A DNA stretch of 43,326 nt, from contig JAYTTN010000746.1 in the NCBI GenBank assembly GCA_043745295.1, positions 1 through 43,326 of the forward strand. Reading direction: 5' to 3'. The notes under the pieces are model-generated. The model searched no databases. It saw nothing but the letters and a program-made list of their open reading frames with translations, and had not been told where the DNA came from. Source of the stretch: JALHQU01 sp043745295 (GTDB lineage: Bacteria > Planctomycetota > Planctomycetia > Gemmatales > Gemmataceae). This document shows, one piece after another, positions 8,090 to 16,068 of the stretch (its first letter is position 1; the number at the start of each line of letters is the position of its first letter). Made by a program: the position numbers and the translations under genes.

Positions 8090-10789
8090 TCACCGGTTTA
8101 GCCGCGGCGACACTTCGGGCAGCACGTCGGCGGCGACGGGCAGATAGCGGCGGAGGAAGAAGCGGACCGCCTCGTCAGTGAGGAGCGCGGCGGTGTTCAC
8201 CTGCGGTCGCGGGTGGGACGCGGTGCCGCCGATGGTCAGCCGGACGGTGCGGTTGGACAGGTAGATGCTCACGTCGCGGATGAGGGCGACGGGAATCGGG
8301 CCGACGGTCAGCGGCAGCGTCAGGCCGAGTTGCCGGAGGGCCACGTCGTTCAGCCCGACCGAACCCGTTCGCACGATGACGCCCAGGTCGAGCCGGCCGG
8401 ACAGCGTGACGTTCCCCTCGGCAAACAGCTCGGCGTTGGAGCTGGACAGCGACAGCTTCTCGATGCGGAAGACGCCGCGCGACAGCCGGCCGCGGAGTTC
8501 GCCGCTGTCGAACGGCTTCAGCAGGGCGGTCGGCGAGACGAACGGCAGGACGGCGGTCAGCACCGGGATGTCGCGGACGCCGGCCTGCCCGACGGTCGCC
8601 ACCACGGACCCTTTCAGGTCGTCCATCGAGGTCATGTTCTCGCCGGACAGGTCGATGCGGCCGGTCGCGCGGGCGGTGCCGAAGTAGTTGCTCTGCTTCA
8701 AGTCGGACAACACGCTGCCGACCTGGACGCTCGTGAACTTCAACTGTCCGTTCGTGCGGGCGCTGGCCCCGCCGGAGTACTCGAACTGCCCCGTCACCCG
8801 CCCGCCGCCGAGGGTGCCGGTGATGTCCCGCACGGTCAACTGGACGCCGCCGCCGACGGTGGTGGCGAACTGGAACGGGATGCGCAGGTCGGATGCCGTC
8901 ATCCCGGCCAGCCGCCCGCGACTCATCGTCACGGCTCCGGTGGCCGTGACCTGCGGCCACAGCTTGCCCCGTGCCGTCAGCGACAGGCCGCCGTCGAAGA
9001 AGTCCGGGCGGGCGGTGACCGACGACAGCAGTCGACCCAGGTCGGCGCGGTCGATGTCCAGCCGGTAGAAGTTCCGTTCGGGGGCGGTCAGACTGCCCCG
9101 CACCCGCGCGCGGATGGTGCCGCCGGCGAGCGGGCCGACCGCGTCGGCCAGTTCGAGGGAGCCGTTCCGCAGCCGCAGCCGGCCGCTCAGTTCCGGGGCC
9201 ATCTGCGAGTCGTTCACGCCCAGTCCGCGAAGCCGGTAGCGGCCGCTGCCGGCAGTCAGGTCCGCCGAGTAGCGGAACGACAGATCGACGACGCCCCGCA
9301 ACCGAGTGCCGCTCAGCCGCAGAGCCTGCGACAGCCGGCCAAGGTCGAGGGACCGAAGGGTGATCGTGCCGTCGTCCGCCTCGTCGTCGTCCGCCTTCGC
9401 CGCCGGATACCGACCCGTCACCTCGAACGAGCCGCCGAGCGTCTTGCCTTCGAGTTCGTACTTCAGCGCGGTGCCCTCGACCGTCAGCTTGCCGACCAGC
9501 TTCTCCGCCGGGATGCCCTGCACGGTGAGCTTCGGGGCGGTCAGGTTGACGTCCGCCGAGATCGCCCGCGCCGCGTTCGGCTTCGCCGCCGGCAGCCGGC
9601 TGGTGATGTCGCCGGACACGACGCCCGTCACCCGCACCGGCAGCTTCGGGAAGGTGGCTGCCACCGCCGCCGCGTCGATGTCCTGGAAGGCCAGCTCGAA
9701 CTCGCCTCGGCCGTCGCGGCGGAAGGGAATGTCGGCCGAACCGGTCAGTTTTCCCTTGAAAACGCCGGCCGTCAGGTCCGTCACGGTCAGCCGCTCGCGC
9801 GTCGCCGTCCACTTGGCGGACAGCTTCTCGCCGGTCGTCCCGCCGACGGCGAGGTCGGCGGCGGACACGCTGCCGGAGGCCGTCACGGCGAAGGGGGAAA
9901 GGGTGCCGCGGGCGGTCGCGTCCACGGCCAGTTTGCCCTTGATGGCCACCGGCGAATCGAGTTCGGGCACCAGCTTCTGGAGTTCGCTCACGTCCTTCGG
10001 TGCGGTGCGAAGGGTGGCGGTGTAAGCGTACTTGTCGGACAGCGCAACGGAGCCGCCGCCGGTCACGGGCACACCCTCGACGACTGCCGTCACGCTGCTC
10101 AACACGGCCTTGCCGTCGCTCACGTCGAGCTTCAGTTTGGCATCCCGGATGGTGCGGCCGAAGGCGGTCAGCGTAGCCGCCGTGAGGTTGCTGCCGCCGG
10201 CCCAAGTCGCGGGATCACTCAGCTTGTCCACCGGCGCGCGGAAGTCGGCCGTTCCGCTGACCGCGCCGGCGATGTCGATCCCGCCGGGGAGAATCTTGAA
10301 CAGGATGCCGAGCGGCAACTCGGCGAGGGTGAGGCTGGCCTTGGCGTCGCCGCGCGGCTCGATGTCGGCGGAGGCGGTGCCGGTGATCCGGCCGGCCGGC
10401 CCGGTCGCCGCGTCCGACGGCACCGTCGCCGTCAGCTTGGTGAGCGTCAGCTTCCCGCCGGCGTAGCCGAGTTCGGCGGACAGGTCGCGGACCACCAGGT
10501 CGTCCAGCGTCACCTCGGCCGCGGTGACTTTGCCCTTGAGGACGTAAGCCTTCGACGCGGCCGCCTCGCCGAGCGGCACCGACACGTTGGCGACCACCGT
10601 CACCTTGCCGCCCAGCTTGTAGCCGAGGTCGAGGTTCGCCTTCTCGACGAGTTCGGCCAGGTTCACGTCGCGGAGGGTGATCGTCGCGGACGCCGTGGTG
10701 GGAGCGGCGGCCGGCGGGTCGGCGGGTCGCGCGGTGCCCGCGAAAAGAAGGGCGAAGGCGACGACGGCAAGGGACGAACGCGGCACCAT
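8090..10789 (-). CDS. Large AsmA-like/TamB-like envelope protein
   Basis: An 899-residue protein with a signal peptide (VVAFALLFAGTARPA) and no other obvious membrane segment. The body is a long series of beta-strand repeats (GKLTLTKLTATV, GKAVLSSVTAVVEGVPVTGGG, VTGQFEYSGG). The C-terminal part carries the AsmA_2-type pattern: 'FKPFDSGELRGRLSRGVF'-like residues and 'SSNAELFAEGNVTLSGRLDLGVIVRTG'-like residues near 770-800. The ATG at 10789 is chosen because the signal peptide begins there; an upstream extension is Arg-rich and not protein-like. It belongs to the same minus-strand group as the export lipoprotein and the smaller AsmA protein. The likely role is periplasm-spanning envelope assembly or lipid transport (inference from fold family). 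Confidence 0.78.
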   Translation of the reverse strand: MVPRSSLAVVAFALLFAGTARPADPPAAAPTTASATITLRDVNLAELVEKANLDLGYKLGGKVTVVANVSVPLGEAAASKAYVLKGKVTAAEVTLDDLVVRDLSAELGYAGGKLTLTKLTATVPSDAATGPAGRITGTASADIEPRGDAKASLTLAELPLGILFKILPGGIDIAGAVSGTADFRAPVDKLSDPATWAGGSNLTAATLTAFGRTIRDAKLKLDVSDGKAVLSSVTAVVEGVPVTGGGSVALSDKYAYTATLRTAPKDVSELQKLVPELDSPVAIKGKLAVDATARGTLSPFAVTASGSVSAADLAVGGTTGEKLSAKWTATRERLTVTDLTAGVFKGKLTGSADIPFRRDGRGEFELAFQDIDAAAVAATFPKLPVRVTGVVSGDITSRLPAAKPNAARAISADVNLTAPKLTVQGIPAEKLVGKLTVEGTALKYELEGKTLGGSFEVTGRYPAAKADDDEADDGTITLRSLDLGRLSQALRLSGTRLRGVVDLSFRYSADLTAGSGRYRLRGLGVNDSQMAPELSGRLRLRNGSLELADAVGPLAGGTIRARVRGSLTAPERNFYRLDIDRADLGRLLSSVTARPDFFDGGLSLTARGKLWPQVTATGAVTMSRGRLAGMTASDLRIPFQFATTVGGGVQLTVRDITGTLGGGRVTGQFEYSGGASARTNGQLKFTSVQVGSVLSDLKQSNYFGTARATGRIDLSGENMTSMDDLKGSVVATVGQAGVRDIPVLTAVLPFVSPTALLKPFDSGELRGRLSRGVFRIEKLSLSSSNAELFAEGNVTLSGRLDLGVIVRTGSVGLNDVALRQLGLTLPLTVGPIPVALIRDVSIYLSNRTVRLTIGGTASHPRPQVNTAALLTDEAVRFFLRRYLPVAADVLPEVSPRLNR

Positions 10790-11069
10790 GATCGGCCTCG
10801 CGGCGGCGGAGAACCGGACGACGGGTCTGTGGAATAGTTGTCGGCTGAAACATCGGCACGGCACGTCGCGCGGTGGAATCGCGGACAGCGATATCCGGGA
10901 CGTTGGCCGGGTCGTGACGCTTGTAGCAGTCGCGGAACGGAACCGGGGCCGCACGTCCCGGCGAAGGTCGGCCCTCCCGCCACGTCGCATCGTGTGGCAT
11001 TCGGGCGCGAACTTCGACGGGACACGCGGCCCCGGCGGTCGGTCTCGTCGGCGAGAGTGCGGTGTCGGC

Positions 11070-11315
11070 TCACGCCCGGACGGTGGCCTCTTCTTCCCAC
11101 TCGGCCATCGCCTCTTCGGAGTTCTTGCTGAGGTGGACCTGCCGGTCCACGCTCTCCACCCAGTCGAGCGGCACCCAGTGGTGCTTGCCGCCGGCGGCGG
11201 GGTCGTTCCGGGTCAGCTTGATCTTGTCGCCGTCCATGTGATCGACTTTGCCGATCCGCGTGCCGCACGAACACGTCACGTTCATCTGCTCGCGGATCTT
11301 CGAGGTGTCGGTCAT
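11070..11315 (-). CDS. DUF2171-like small protein
   Basis: An 81-residue soluble protein. The pattern 'IREQMNVTCSCGTRIGKVDHMDGDKIKLTRND...HHWVPLDWVESVDRQVHLSKNSEEA' matches the PRC-barrel-like DUF2171 family, in which an H-H-[YWF]-[IV]-P core is conserved. A CxC pair (Cys-Ser-Cys near residue 14-16) replaces the usual glycine/serine turn. The start at 11315 is supported by GGAGG about 6 bases upstream; a longer frame lacks this. The function of the family is unknown and it is often stress-associated. The gene stands alone on the minus strand. Confidence 0.75.
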   Translation of the reverse strand: MTDTSKIREQMNVTCSCGTRIGKVDHMDGDKIKLTRNDPAAGGKHHWVPLDWVESVDRQVHLSKNSEEAMAEWEEEATVRA

Positions 11316-11705
11316 GGCTGCCTCCGATTTTGGGAGAGGGTGGCCGGTAGTTGCCGCGACTTTCCCAGGTGGAGTGGTCAACCGGCACGCGGCCACGCCT
11401 CACGACAAAGCAAGGGGTGTGCCGAACGCCAGTCGGGAGGCGGGGCCTTGTCGAACCGCGCGGAGAAACCCTCGCGAATCCGGCCGCCTGTCGGGGCGCA
11501 CTGCCCGCCGCCCCTCCCGCCGCGTAGCCGGTTGCCGACGGCGCGGCAGCCGGCTGCGCGGCCGGCCCGGCGCGGCGGTCAACGGGATCGGACTCTTCGT
11601 TACAGGAGGTCGCGGCTCGCTGACGAAGGCCCTGGCGTGATCGCCGTCCGCGACGACACCCGGCACGAGCGTTGCTTGGAGAGCCGTCGTCAAGAGGGAT
11701 TTGCC
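11316..11705. other. Divergent intergenic region
   Basis: About 390 bases between the DUF2171-like gene and the 115-residue protein. It contains GC-rich short inverted motifs around 11525-11580, but I see no gene, RNA or clear promoter. Confidence 0.4.
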
Positions 11706-12053
11706 ATGCCGCACGACGCACCGCCGCGCACGCCCGACGGGCGATACATCGTTGTTCGCGGCCGCCTGTGGCGGTCGGCGAATCCGCACCTGTCCGAGGA
11801 GCGGCGGGCCGAACTGGTGCGGCAGCTCATGTCCGCGCGGTCGGCCGTTCGGCGAGCGGGAGCGGACGAAACGCGGCTCAGGGACGCCCGACGGCGCGTC
11901 CACGCCGCCAAAGTGGACCTCGGGGAGCGCGGGCCCGTCTGGTGGACTGACGGCACCCCCGACTTCAACCGACACCTGGTGAAGAATACGCCCTACCGCG
12001 ACTGGCACGAATCGATCGCGGACGTGGCGGACACGGAAGCGTTCCGACGGTGA
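11706..12053 (+). CDS. Conserved 115-residue protein of unknown function
   Basis: The start 'MPHDAPPRTPDGRYIVVRGRLWRSANPHL' and the end 'GERGPVWWTDGTPDFNRHLVKNTPYRDWHESI' match a small, widely distributed family found in proteobacteria and planctomycetes and known only as a hypothetical protein. The middle (about residues 30-80) is a charged helix pair with many Arg and Ala. It has no signal peptide or membrane segment, so it should be cytosolic. The ATG at 11706 opens exactly at the conserved N-terminus. Its stop runs directly into a broken methyltransferase fragment. Confidence 0.8.
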   Translation: MPHDAPPRTPDGRYIVVRGRLWRSANPHLSEERRAELVRQLMSARSAVRRAGADETRLRDARRRVHAAKVDLGERGPVWWTDGTPDFNRHLVKNTPYRDWHESIADVADTEAFRR

Positions 12054-12089
12054 CTGTCGGGGTCGCACCCGACACCAGGATCGTCTCCC

Positions 12090-12275
12090 GATGTCTCCCT
12101 TCCCGCCTACGGCGACTACCAGAGTTCCTTCCACGGGGCCTTCCGGCGGGAACTGCACCGTTCGCTCGACACCCTCCCCGTTGCGGTGGACGGTCGGGTG
12201 ATCGACGTGCCGTGCGGGAACGGGTTTTACTCCCGCCGGCTGGCCGAACGGCTGGGGGCAATTCGATCTTCGCAC
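12090..12275 (+). pseudogene. Remnant of a class I SAM-dependent methyltransferase
   Basis: From about 12105 the plus-strand frame in phase with 12186 reads YGDYQSSFHGAFRRELHRSL, continues through a short linker, and reaches VIDVPCGNGFYSRRLAERLG. The second part is a good motif I (V-I-D-x-x-C-G-x-G). Homology stops abruptly at about 12270, after which the frame becomes Arg/Ser-rich noise. There is no start codon in a sensible place and no C-terminal half, so about 60 residues of a gene of typically 250 or more remain. It lies directly after the stop of the preceding gene. Confidence 0.65.
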
Positions 12276-12591
12276 TTCGTCAGCCTACCACCTTCATGGG
12301 ACGGCTCGGTCGTCTCCCGCTTGTCACGGCCCACACCACGGACTGCGCGAAAGCGGCTGTCGTGGCTGACCAATCGGCGCTGGGCCGCGCGATTCGGGCG
12401 TCGATTCCATCTCCGCCGGCGCACGCAGTGAGAATCCGCGTGCCGGACACCGCGAACGGTGTTGCCCGGCGGTGGCTCGAAGCAGGGCAAAGCAACGCCA
12501 TTTCCCGAGACGCCCAGGCGCGGATGGAACCCGCGGCCGGCACTGGCACGCGGCTTGCTCTGTCCCCATCACGAAACTTGCCCGGTTGGTT

Positions 12592-12620
12592 TGTGATGCG
12601 AAGGAGGACTTCGCATCACA
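12592..12620 (+). promoter_or_regulatory. Perfect 12-base inverted repeat upstream of a small membrane-protein gene
   Basis: TGTGATGCGAAG (12592-12603) pairs perfectly with 12609-12620 across a GAGGA loop. The repeat ends 27 bases before the ATG at 12648. It could be a repressor operator or a 5' leader hairpin. No U-tract follows, so it is not a simple terminator. Confidence 0.6.
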
Positions 12621-12647
12621 CGCCGGCCCACACTAGAGGTTGTTGCC

Positions 12648-12860
12648 ATGCGTATTCTCGCGCTCGTCTTGATCGCCGTCGGCGTCATCGCCCTGCTGGT
12701 GCCCAGCGTCACGTTCTTCACCCGCGAAAAGGCCGTCGATACCGGCTTCTTCAGCATCGACGTGTCCAAGCCCCACACGATCATCCTCAACCCCGTCGTC
12801 GGCGGCATCGCGCTGGCCGCGGGCATCGTCCTGTTCCTGCTCAACCCGCGCACCGTCTGA
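12648..12860 (+). CDS. Small two-helix membrane protein (DUF3185-like)
   Basis: A 70-residue protein. Helix 1 (about 2-22) and helix 2 (about 48-66) are strongly hydrophobic. A short periplasmic or cytosolic loop between them contains 'FFTREKAVDTGFFSIDVSKP'. The layout, with a closing 'VVGGIALAAGIVLFL' helix, resembles small DUF3185-type inner-membrane proteins. No function is known. A 12-base palindrome precedes the gene and a bidirectional terminator follows. Confidence 0.75.
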   Translation: MRILALVLIAVGVIALLVPSVTFFTREKAVDTGFFSIDVSKPHTIILNPVVGGIALAAGIVLFLLNPRTV

Positions 12861-12878
12861 CACTCGCGCGAACGCCAA

Positions 12879-12916
12879 CGGCCGCCCCGCACCACTCTCC
12901 CGGTGCGGGGCGGCCG
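12879..12916. terminator. Bidirectional GC-rich terminator hairpin
   Basis: A perfect 15-base stem (12879-12893 with 12902-12916) with an 8-base loop lies between convergent genes. It probably ends transcription from both sides. Confidence 0.75.
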
Positions 12917-12934
12917 CGTCGTTTCGACCCGCCG

Positions 12935-15265
12935 TCACTTCTTCCCGGTCAACTCCTCGAACGTCTCGTTGAGGATCGGGTATCGCTTCCAGTCCTTGTA
13001 GTCGAAGTGCCACCACTCGTCGGTGTACACGGTGAAGCCGTCCGCCTCCATCGCCCGCCGGAGCAGGTCGCGGTACCACCGCTGCCGGCTGGTGCCGCCG
13101 GGGTAGTCCGGGAAGGCGCGGTCGGAGAACTCGTCGAACCCGCTCACCACCTCCACTGGCTTGCCGGTCTTGAGGTCGTACAGGCCGAGGTCCACGGCGC
13201 AGCCCCGGTTGTGCCGCGACCCCTTCGACGGGTCGGCGACGAAGGTGTGGAACTTGTCTTCGGTGCCGTCCCAGAACATCTTGGTGACGTGCCACGGGCG
13301 GTAGGCGTCGAAGACCATCAGGCCGAGGCCGCGGTCCTTCAGCTTCGCGTTCACCCGGCCCAGCGCCGCCGCCGCCGGCTTCTGGAAGAACGCCTTCGCC
13401 GACGTGTAGAACGGCGCACCCAGGAAGTTGTTGTCGGTGGCGTACCGCAGGTCGAACGTCAACCCGTCCACGGTGGCGAGGTCCACCAGCTCCGGTTCGA
13501 GGAAGTCGCCGACCTCTTTCGGTAGCACGGCTGCCAGCGCCGCCTTTCGCAATTCGACGATGGGCTTCGTCGGCTTCACGCGGAAAGTCTCGCCGTTCTC
13601 GCCGTCCAGCTTCCGACGCTCGAACGGCACCGACGCCATGACCGCCTTCGTCGCCCGGCCGGTCTTGTCGCGGGTGAAGACGATCTTCTCTCCGTGGTAC
13701 ATGCCCCGGTCGGTCGGGAAGACGAACACGTCGTCGGACTCTTCCGTCAGCGGGGCGATCTCGGTCCACTCGACGAGGGCGTGCAACTGCCCGTTCCGCT
13801 CGTAGACGAACAGGGTGTTGTGGTCCCAGCCGTATTCGCCGATCAGCCCCTTCCACTTGGCGGGCGGCTCCGGCGGCGGTTCGGCCGACGGCGCTTCCTT
13901 CGCGTACTTCACCCCGGCCGGCGTGGTCAGCGTGTCGCCGGCGCGGGCGAAGCGGAACGCGCCGAAGTTTTGAGTGTCGTCGGAGACCAAGCCGTCGCCG
14001 AGCTTGCGCATCCGCACGCGGAACAGCCCGCGATCCGGCGTCAGGTACAACCGCCCGGCCGACTCGGCGAGTTTGAACCAGCGGTCCTTCGCCGCGTACC
14101 GGCCGGCGAGTTTCCGCGCGTCCGCCGCCGACAGCGGTTCGCTCGATTCGATCTTCGGCAGCGGTTTGCCGTCCTTCGCCGCGAGCATCAGCCGCAGCGC
14201 GTGGTCGCCGATGCGGTCCATCACCGCGTTCGCCACGTCGCGCGAGCAGACGACCACGACGCCGAGTTTGTCCGTCGGCAGCGCGCTCCAGTGCGTCGCG
14301 AACCCGTACACCGCCCCGCCGTGGCCGATCTTCTTCCGCCCCTCGAACTCCGAGACGAGGAAGCCGAGGCCGAACCCGCTCTTCGCGTCCTTGGCGGCGA
14401 ACTGCGGCGCGAACATCGCGTCGAACGTCTCGGCCTTCAGCACGCCCTTGCCGGCGAACAGCGCCGACTGGAACTTGGCGAGATCCAGGACGGACGAGTA
14501 CATGCACCCGGCCGGGGCCATGCCGAGTTTGAACGTCGGCGCGGCGAACTCGCGGCCGTGGTACGTCCACATCGCGGCGTCGGCGAGGTTCTTCTTCACC
14601 GCCGCCGTCGGCAGGAAGCTGCTGGCCGACATGCCGAGTGCGTCCAGCACCCGCCGCTGGACGTACGTCTCGAACTTCTCGTTCTGCGTCTTCTCCAAGA
14701 CGTACCCGACCGCGCCGATGGCGGCGTTCGAGTACTTCGTCTTCTCGCCCGGCGGATAGATGAGGGGAATCCCGTTCAGGCTGGCGACGGTCTTCTCCAG
14801 CGTCGGCTCGGTCGGGTCGAAGTAGTTGCCGACCGGCGGCTCGCGGATGAGGCCGCTGCGGTGGCTCATCAGCATTCGCAGCGTGATCGATTTGGCCTTC
14901 GCGGGCAGGACCGGCTTGAAGTCGGGCAGGTAATCCGAGACCGGCTTGTCGAGGTCGAGTTTGCCTTCCTCCACCAGTTGCATCACGGCCACGTCGGTGA
15001 ACAGCTTCGACACCGACCCGACGCGGTAGACGGTGTCCGCGTCGGCCGGCAGCTTCTTGGCCGTGTCGCGGAAGCCGAATCCCTTCGCCCAGACGACCCG
15101 CTGGTCGTCCACGAGGGCGACGGACAGGGCGGGCAGCGCCTTCTCCGTCACCTCGCGTTCGACGAGGGCGGTGAGGGCCGCGACCGCCGGCGCGTAGGGT
15201 TCCGGCACCTGGGCGGCGACCGGGGCGGCGAACAGCAGAACGACCGGCAGGAGTTTGTATCGCAT
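12935..15265 (-). CDS. Beta-lactamase-family serine hydrolase fused to VanX-type D-Ala-D-Ala dipeptidase
   Basis: A 776-residue secreted protein with a signal peptide at 1-19. Residues about 25-350 form a class C/penicillin-binding-like domain: S84-V-S-K87, Y178-S-N180 and H315-G-G317 match the SxxK, YxN and HxG motifs. A linker domain (about 370-570) resembles the C-terminal lipocalin-like part of such esterases. Residues about 580-776 form an M15D dipeptidase: 'FDAYRP', S683-x-H685-(x)6-D692 and E750-W-W-H753 give the zinc ligands H685, D692 and H753 with E750 as catalytic base. The two halves could act on peptidoglycan peptides or D-Ala-D-Ala containing fragments in the periplasm (inference). 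VanX proteins are normally about 200 residues and free-standing, so the fusion is notable. All key residues are present in both halves. Confidence 0.9.
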   Translation of the reverse strand: MRYKLLPVVLLFAAPVAAQVPEPYAPAVAALTALVEREVTEKALPALSVALVDDQRVVWAKGFGFRDTAKKLPADADTVYRVGSVSKLFTDVAVMQLVEEGKLDLDKPVSDYLPDFKPVLPAKAKSITLRMLMSHRSGLIREPPVGNYFDPTEPTLEKTVASLNGIPLIYPPGEKTKYSNAAIGAVGYVLEKTQNEKFETYVQRRVLDALGMSASSFLPTAAVKKNLADAAMWTYHGREFAAPTFKLGMAPAGCMYSSVLDLAKFQSALFAGKGVLKAETFDAMFAPQFAAKDAKSGFGLGFLVSEFEGRKKIGHGGAVYGFATHWSALPTDKLGVVVVCSRDVANAVMDRIGDHALRLMLAAKDGKPLPKIESSEPLSAADARKLAGRYAAKDRWFKLAESAGRLYLTPDRGLFRVRMRKLGDGLVSDDTQNFGAFRFARAGDTLTTPAGVKYAKEAPSAEPPPEPPAKWKGLIGEYGWDHNTLFVYERNGQLHALVEWTEIAPLTEESDDVFVFPTDRGMYHGEKIVFTRDKTGRATKAVMASVPFERRKLDGENGETFRVKPTKPIVELRKAALAAVLPKEVGDFLEPELVDLATVDGLTFDLRYATDNNFLGAPFYTSAKAFFQKPAAAALGRVNAKLKDRGLGLMVFDAYRPWHVTKMFWDGTEDKFHTFVADPSKGSRHNRGCAVDLGLYDLKTGKPVEVVSGFDEFSDRAFPDYPGGTSRQRWYRDLLRRAMEADGFTVYTDEWWHFDYKDWKRYPILNETFEELTGKK

Positions 15266-15317
15266 GGCGTCCGAGTCTACCCGACCGACGCCCCGGCGGA
15301 AAGGTCCGTAGGTCGCG

Positions 15318-15439
15318 GGGTGCGGCAGCGGATTTTGGCGAGCGGGGGGCGTCAGCCCCCTGTTGTGGTCGAAATCACCAGGGAACAGGGGGCTGACGCC
15401 CCCGTTCGCCCGGAGCCGCCAAAATCAATTGCCGCACCC
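15318..15439. repeat. Large imperfect palindrome (about 122 bases)
   Basis: The arms 15318-15363 and 15384-15439 share blocks in inverse orientation: GGGTGCGGCA, an ATTTTGGCG block and a CAGGGGGCTGACGCCCCC block. The latter also folds on itself in each arm. It lies upstream of the VanX-fusion gene and resembles a dispersed palindromic element. Confidence 0.75.
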
Positions 15440-15440
15440 A

Positions 15441-15546
15441 GGTCGCGGTCGAGCCGGCCGAAGGCCAGAGAGGCCCGACACCCAGTCACCTCCGAGAGGG
15501 GATCGATGTCGGGCCTCCCGTCCCTACGGGACGCTCGACCGCGACC
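15441..15546. repeat. Second nested inverted repeat
   Basis: 13 bases at 15441-15453 pair perfectly with 15534-15546. Inside, 11 bases at 15470-15480 pair with 15507-15517, and a small hairpin lies at 15519-15533. Beyond it, 15547-15752 contains no gene I can support. Confidence 0.7.
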
Positions 15547-15752
15547 GACACAAGCCATCCCGACTCACCCGCAAACCCGTCAACGTTACTGCCCGCAGGT
15601 GGAGCAGCCCGATGAGGTGGACCGACAGCCGGCGACGGTGAGTGCCTCGCCGGAGTGGCGGACGGCAGATCGCGGAGGTCGTGAGATTCCAGCAAGGCAG
15701 GAGCGGGGAGGTGATCTGCCGGCACCCTCCGGGATCGGCCACACCGTGTGCC

Positions 15753-15986
15753 TCACGGAGGGGCGGTCATCGCGGACCTTACGGACGACGCGCGGCGGGC
15801 CATCTCGCGGCCCGCCACCCGCTTGCCGTCCACGGCGAAAGCGTACAGCACCCGGTCCCGCCCCTGCCGCATCCGCAGCGCCGGCACGCGGAGGGATCGC
15901 TGCTCTTCTCGTCCGCCGGTAGGCAACCGAGTGTCCTCTTCGTGCGCGATTCGTTCGGGGTATCGGGGCGAGCTTGCGCCGTGCAT
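15753..15986 (-). pseudogene. Possible N-terminal remnant of a DGQHR/DndB-like protein
   Basis: A 77-residue minus-strand frame. Its core, 'SLRVPALRMRQGRDRVLYAF' followed by AVDGKRVAGREMARR, resembles the opening of DGQHR-domain proteins: a 'vPAlxxxQg' strand, a 'lYxFxvxGkxL' strand and then a helix. The nearby DpdB-like protein opens with the comparable LYVFSLTGEELMAIADISR. The frame stops before any DGQHR motif, and the roughly 300 expected residues are missing, so it is a truncated remnant if the match is right. It is divergent from the HNH-DGQHR operon 80 bases away. The assignment rests on a short pattern and is tentative. Confidence 0.4.
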
Positions 15987-15992
15987 GGCGAG

Positions 15993-16007
15993 TTGACACC
16001 GTTAACG
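15993..16007 (+). promoter_or_regulatory. Weak promoter candidate for the HNH operon
   Basis: TTGACA at 15993-15998 is a perfect -35 hexamer and is followed by the palindrome CGTTAACG (16000-16007). No good -10 lies 16-18 bases further, so the element is only a candidate. The palindrome could be an operator. Confidence 0.3.
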
Positions 16008-16068
16008 TAAGCTGTCCGAGCGCGGCGAGATGGCCTCGACCGGTGGTGGCTAAACCCCAGGCGTGAGT

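Noticed and set aside
8213..10837. Long plus-strand open frame across the large AsmA-like gene
   Set aside because: Shadow of the minus-strand gene, which has a signal peptide and beta-strand repeats.
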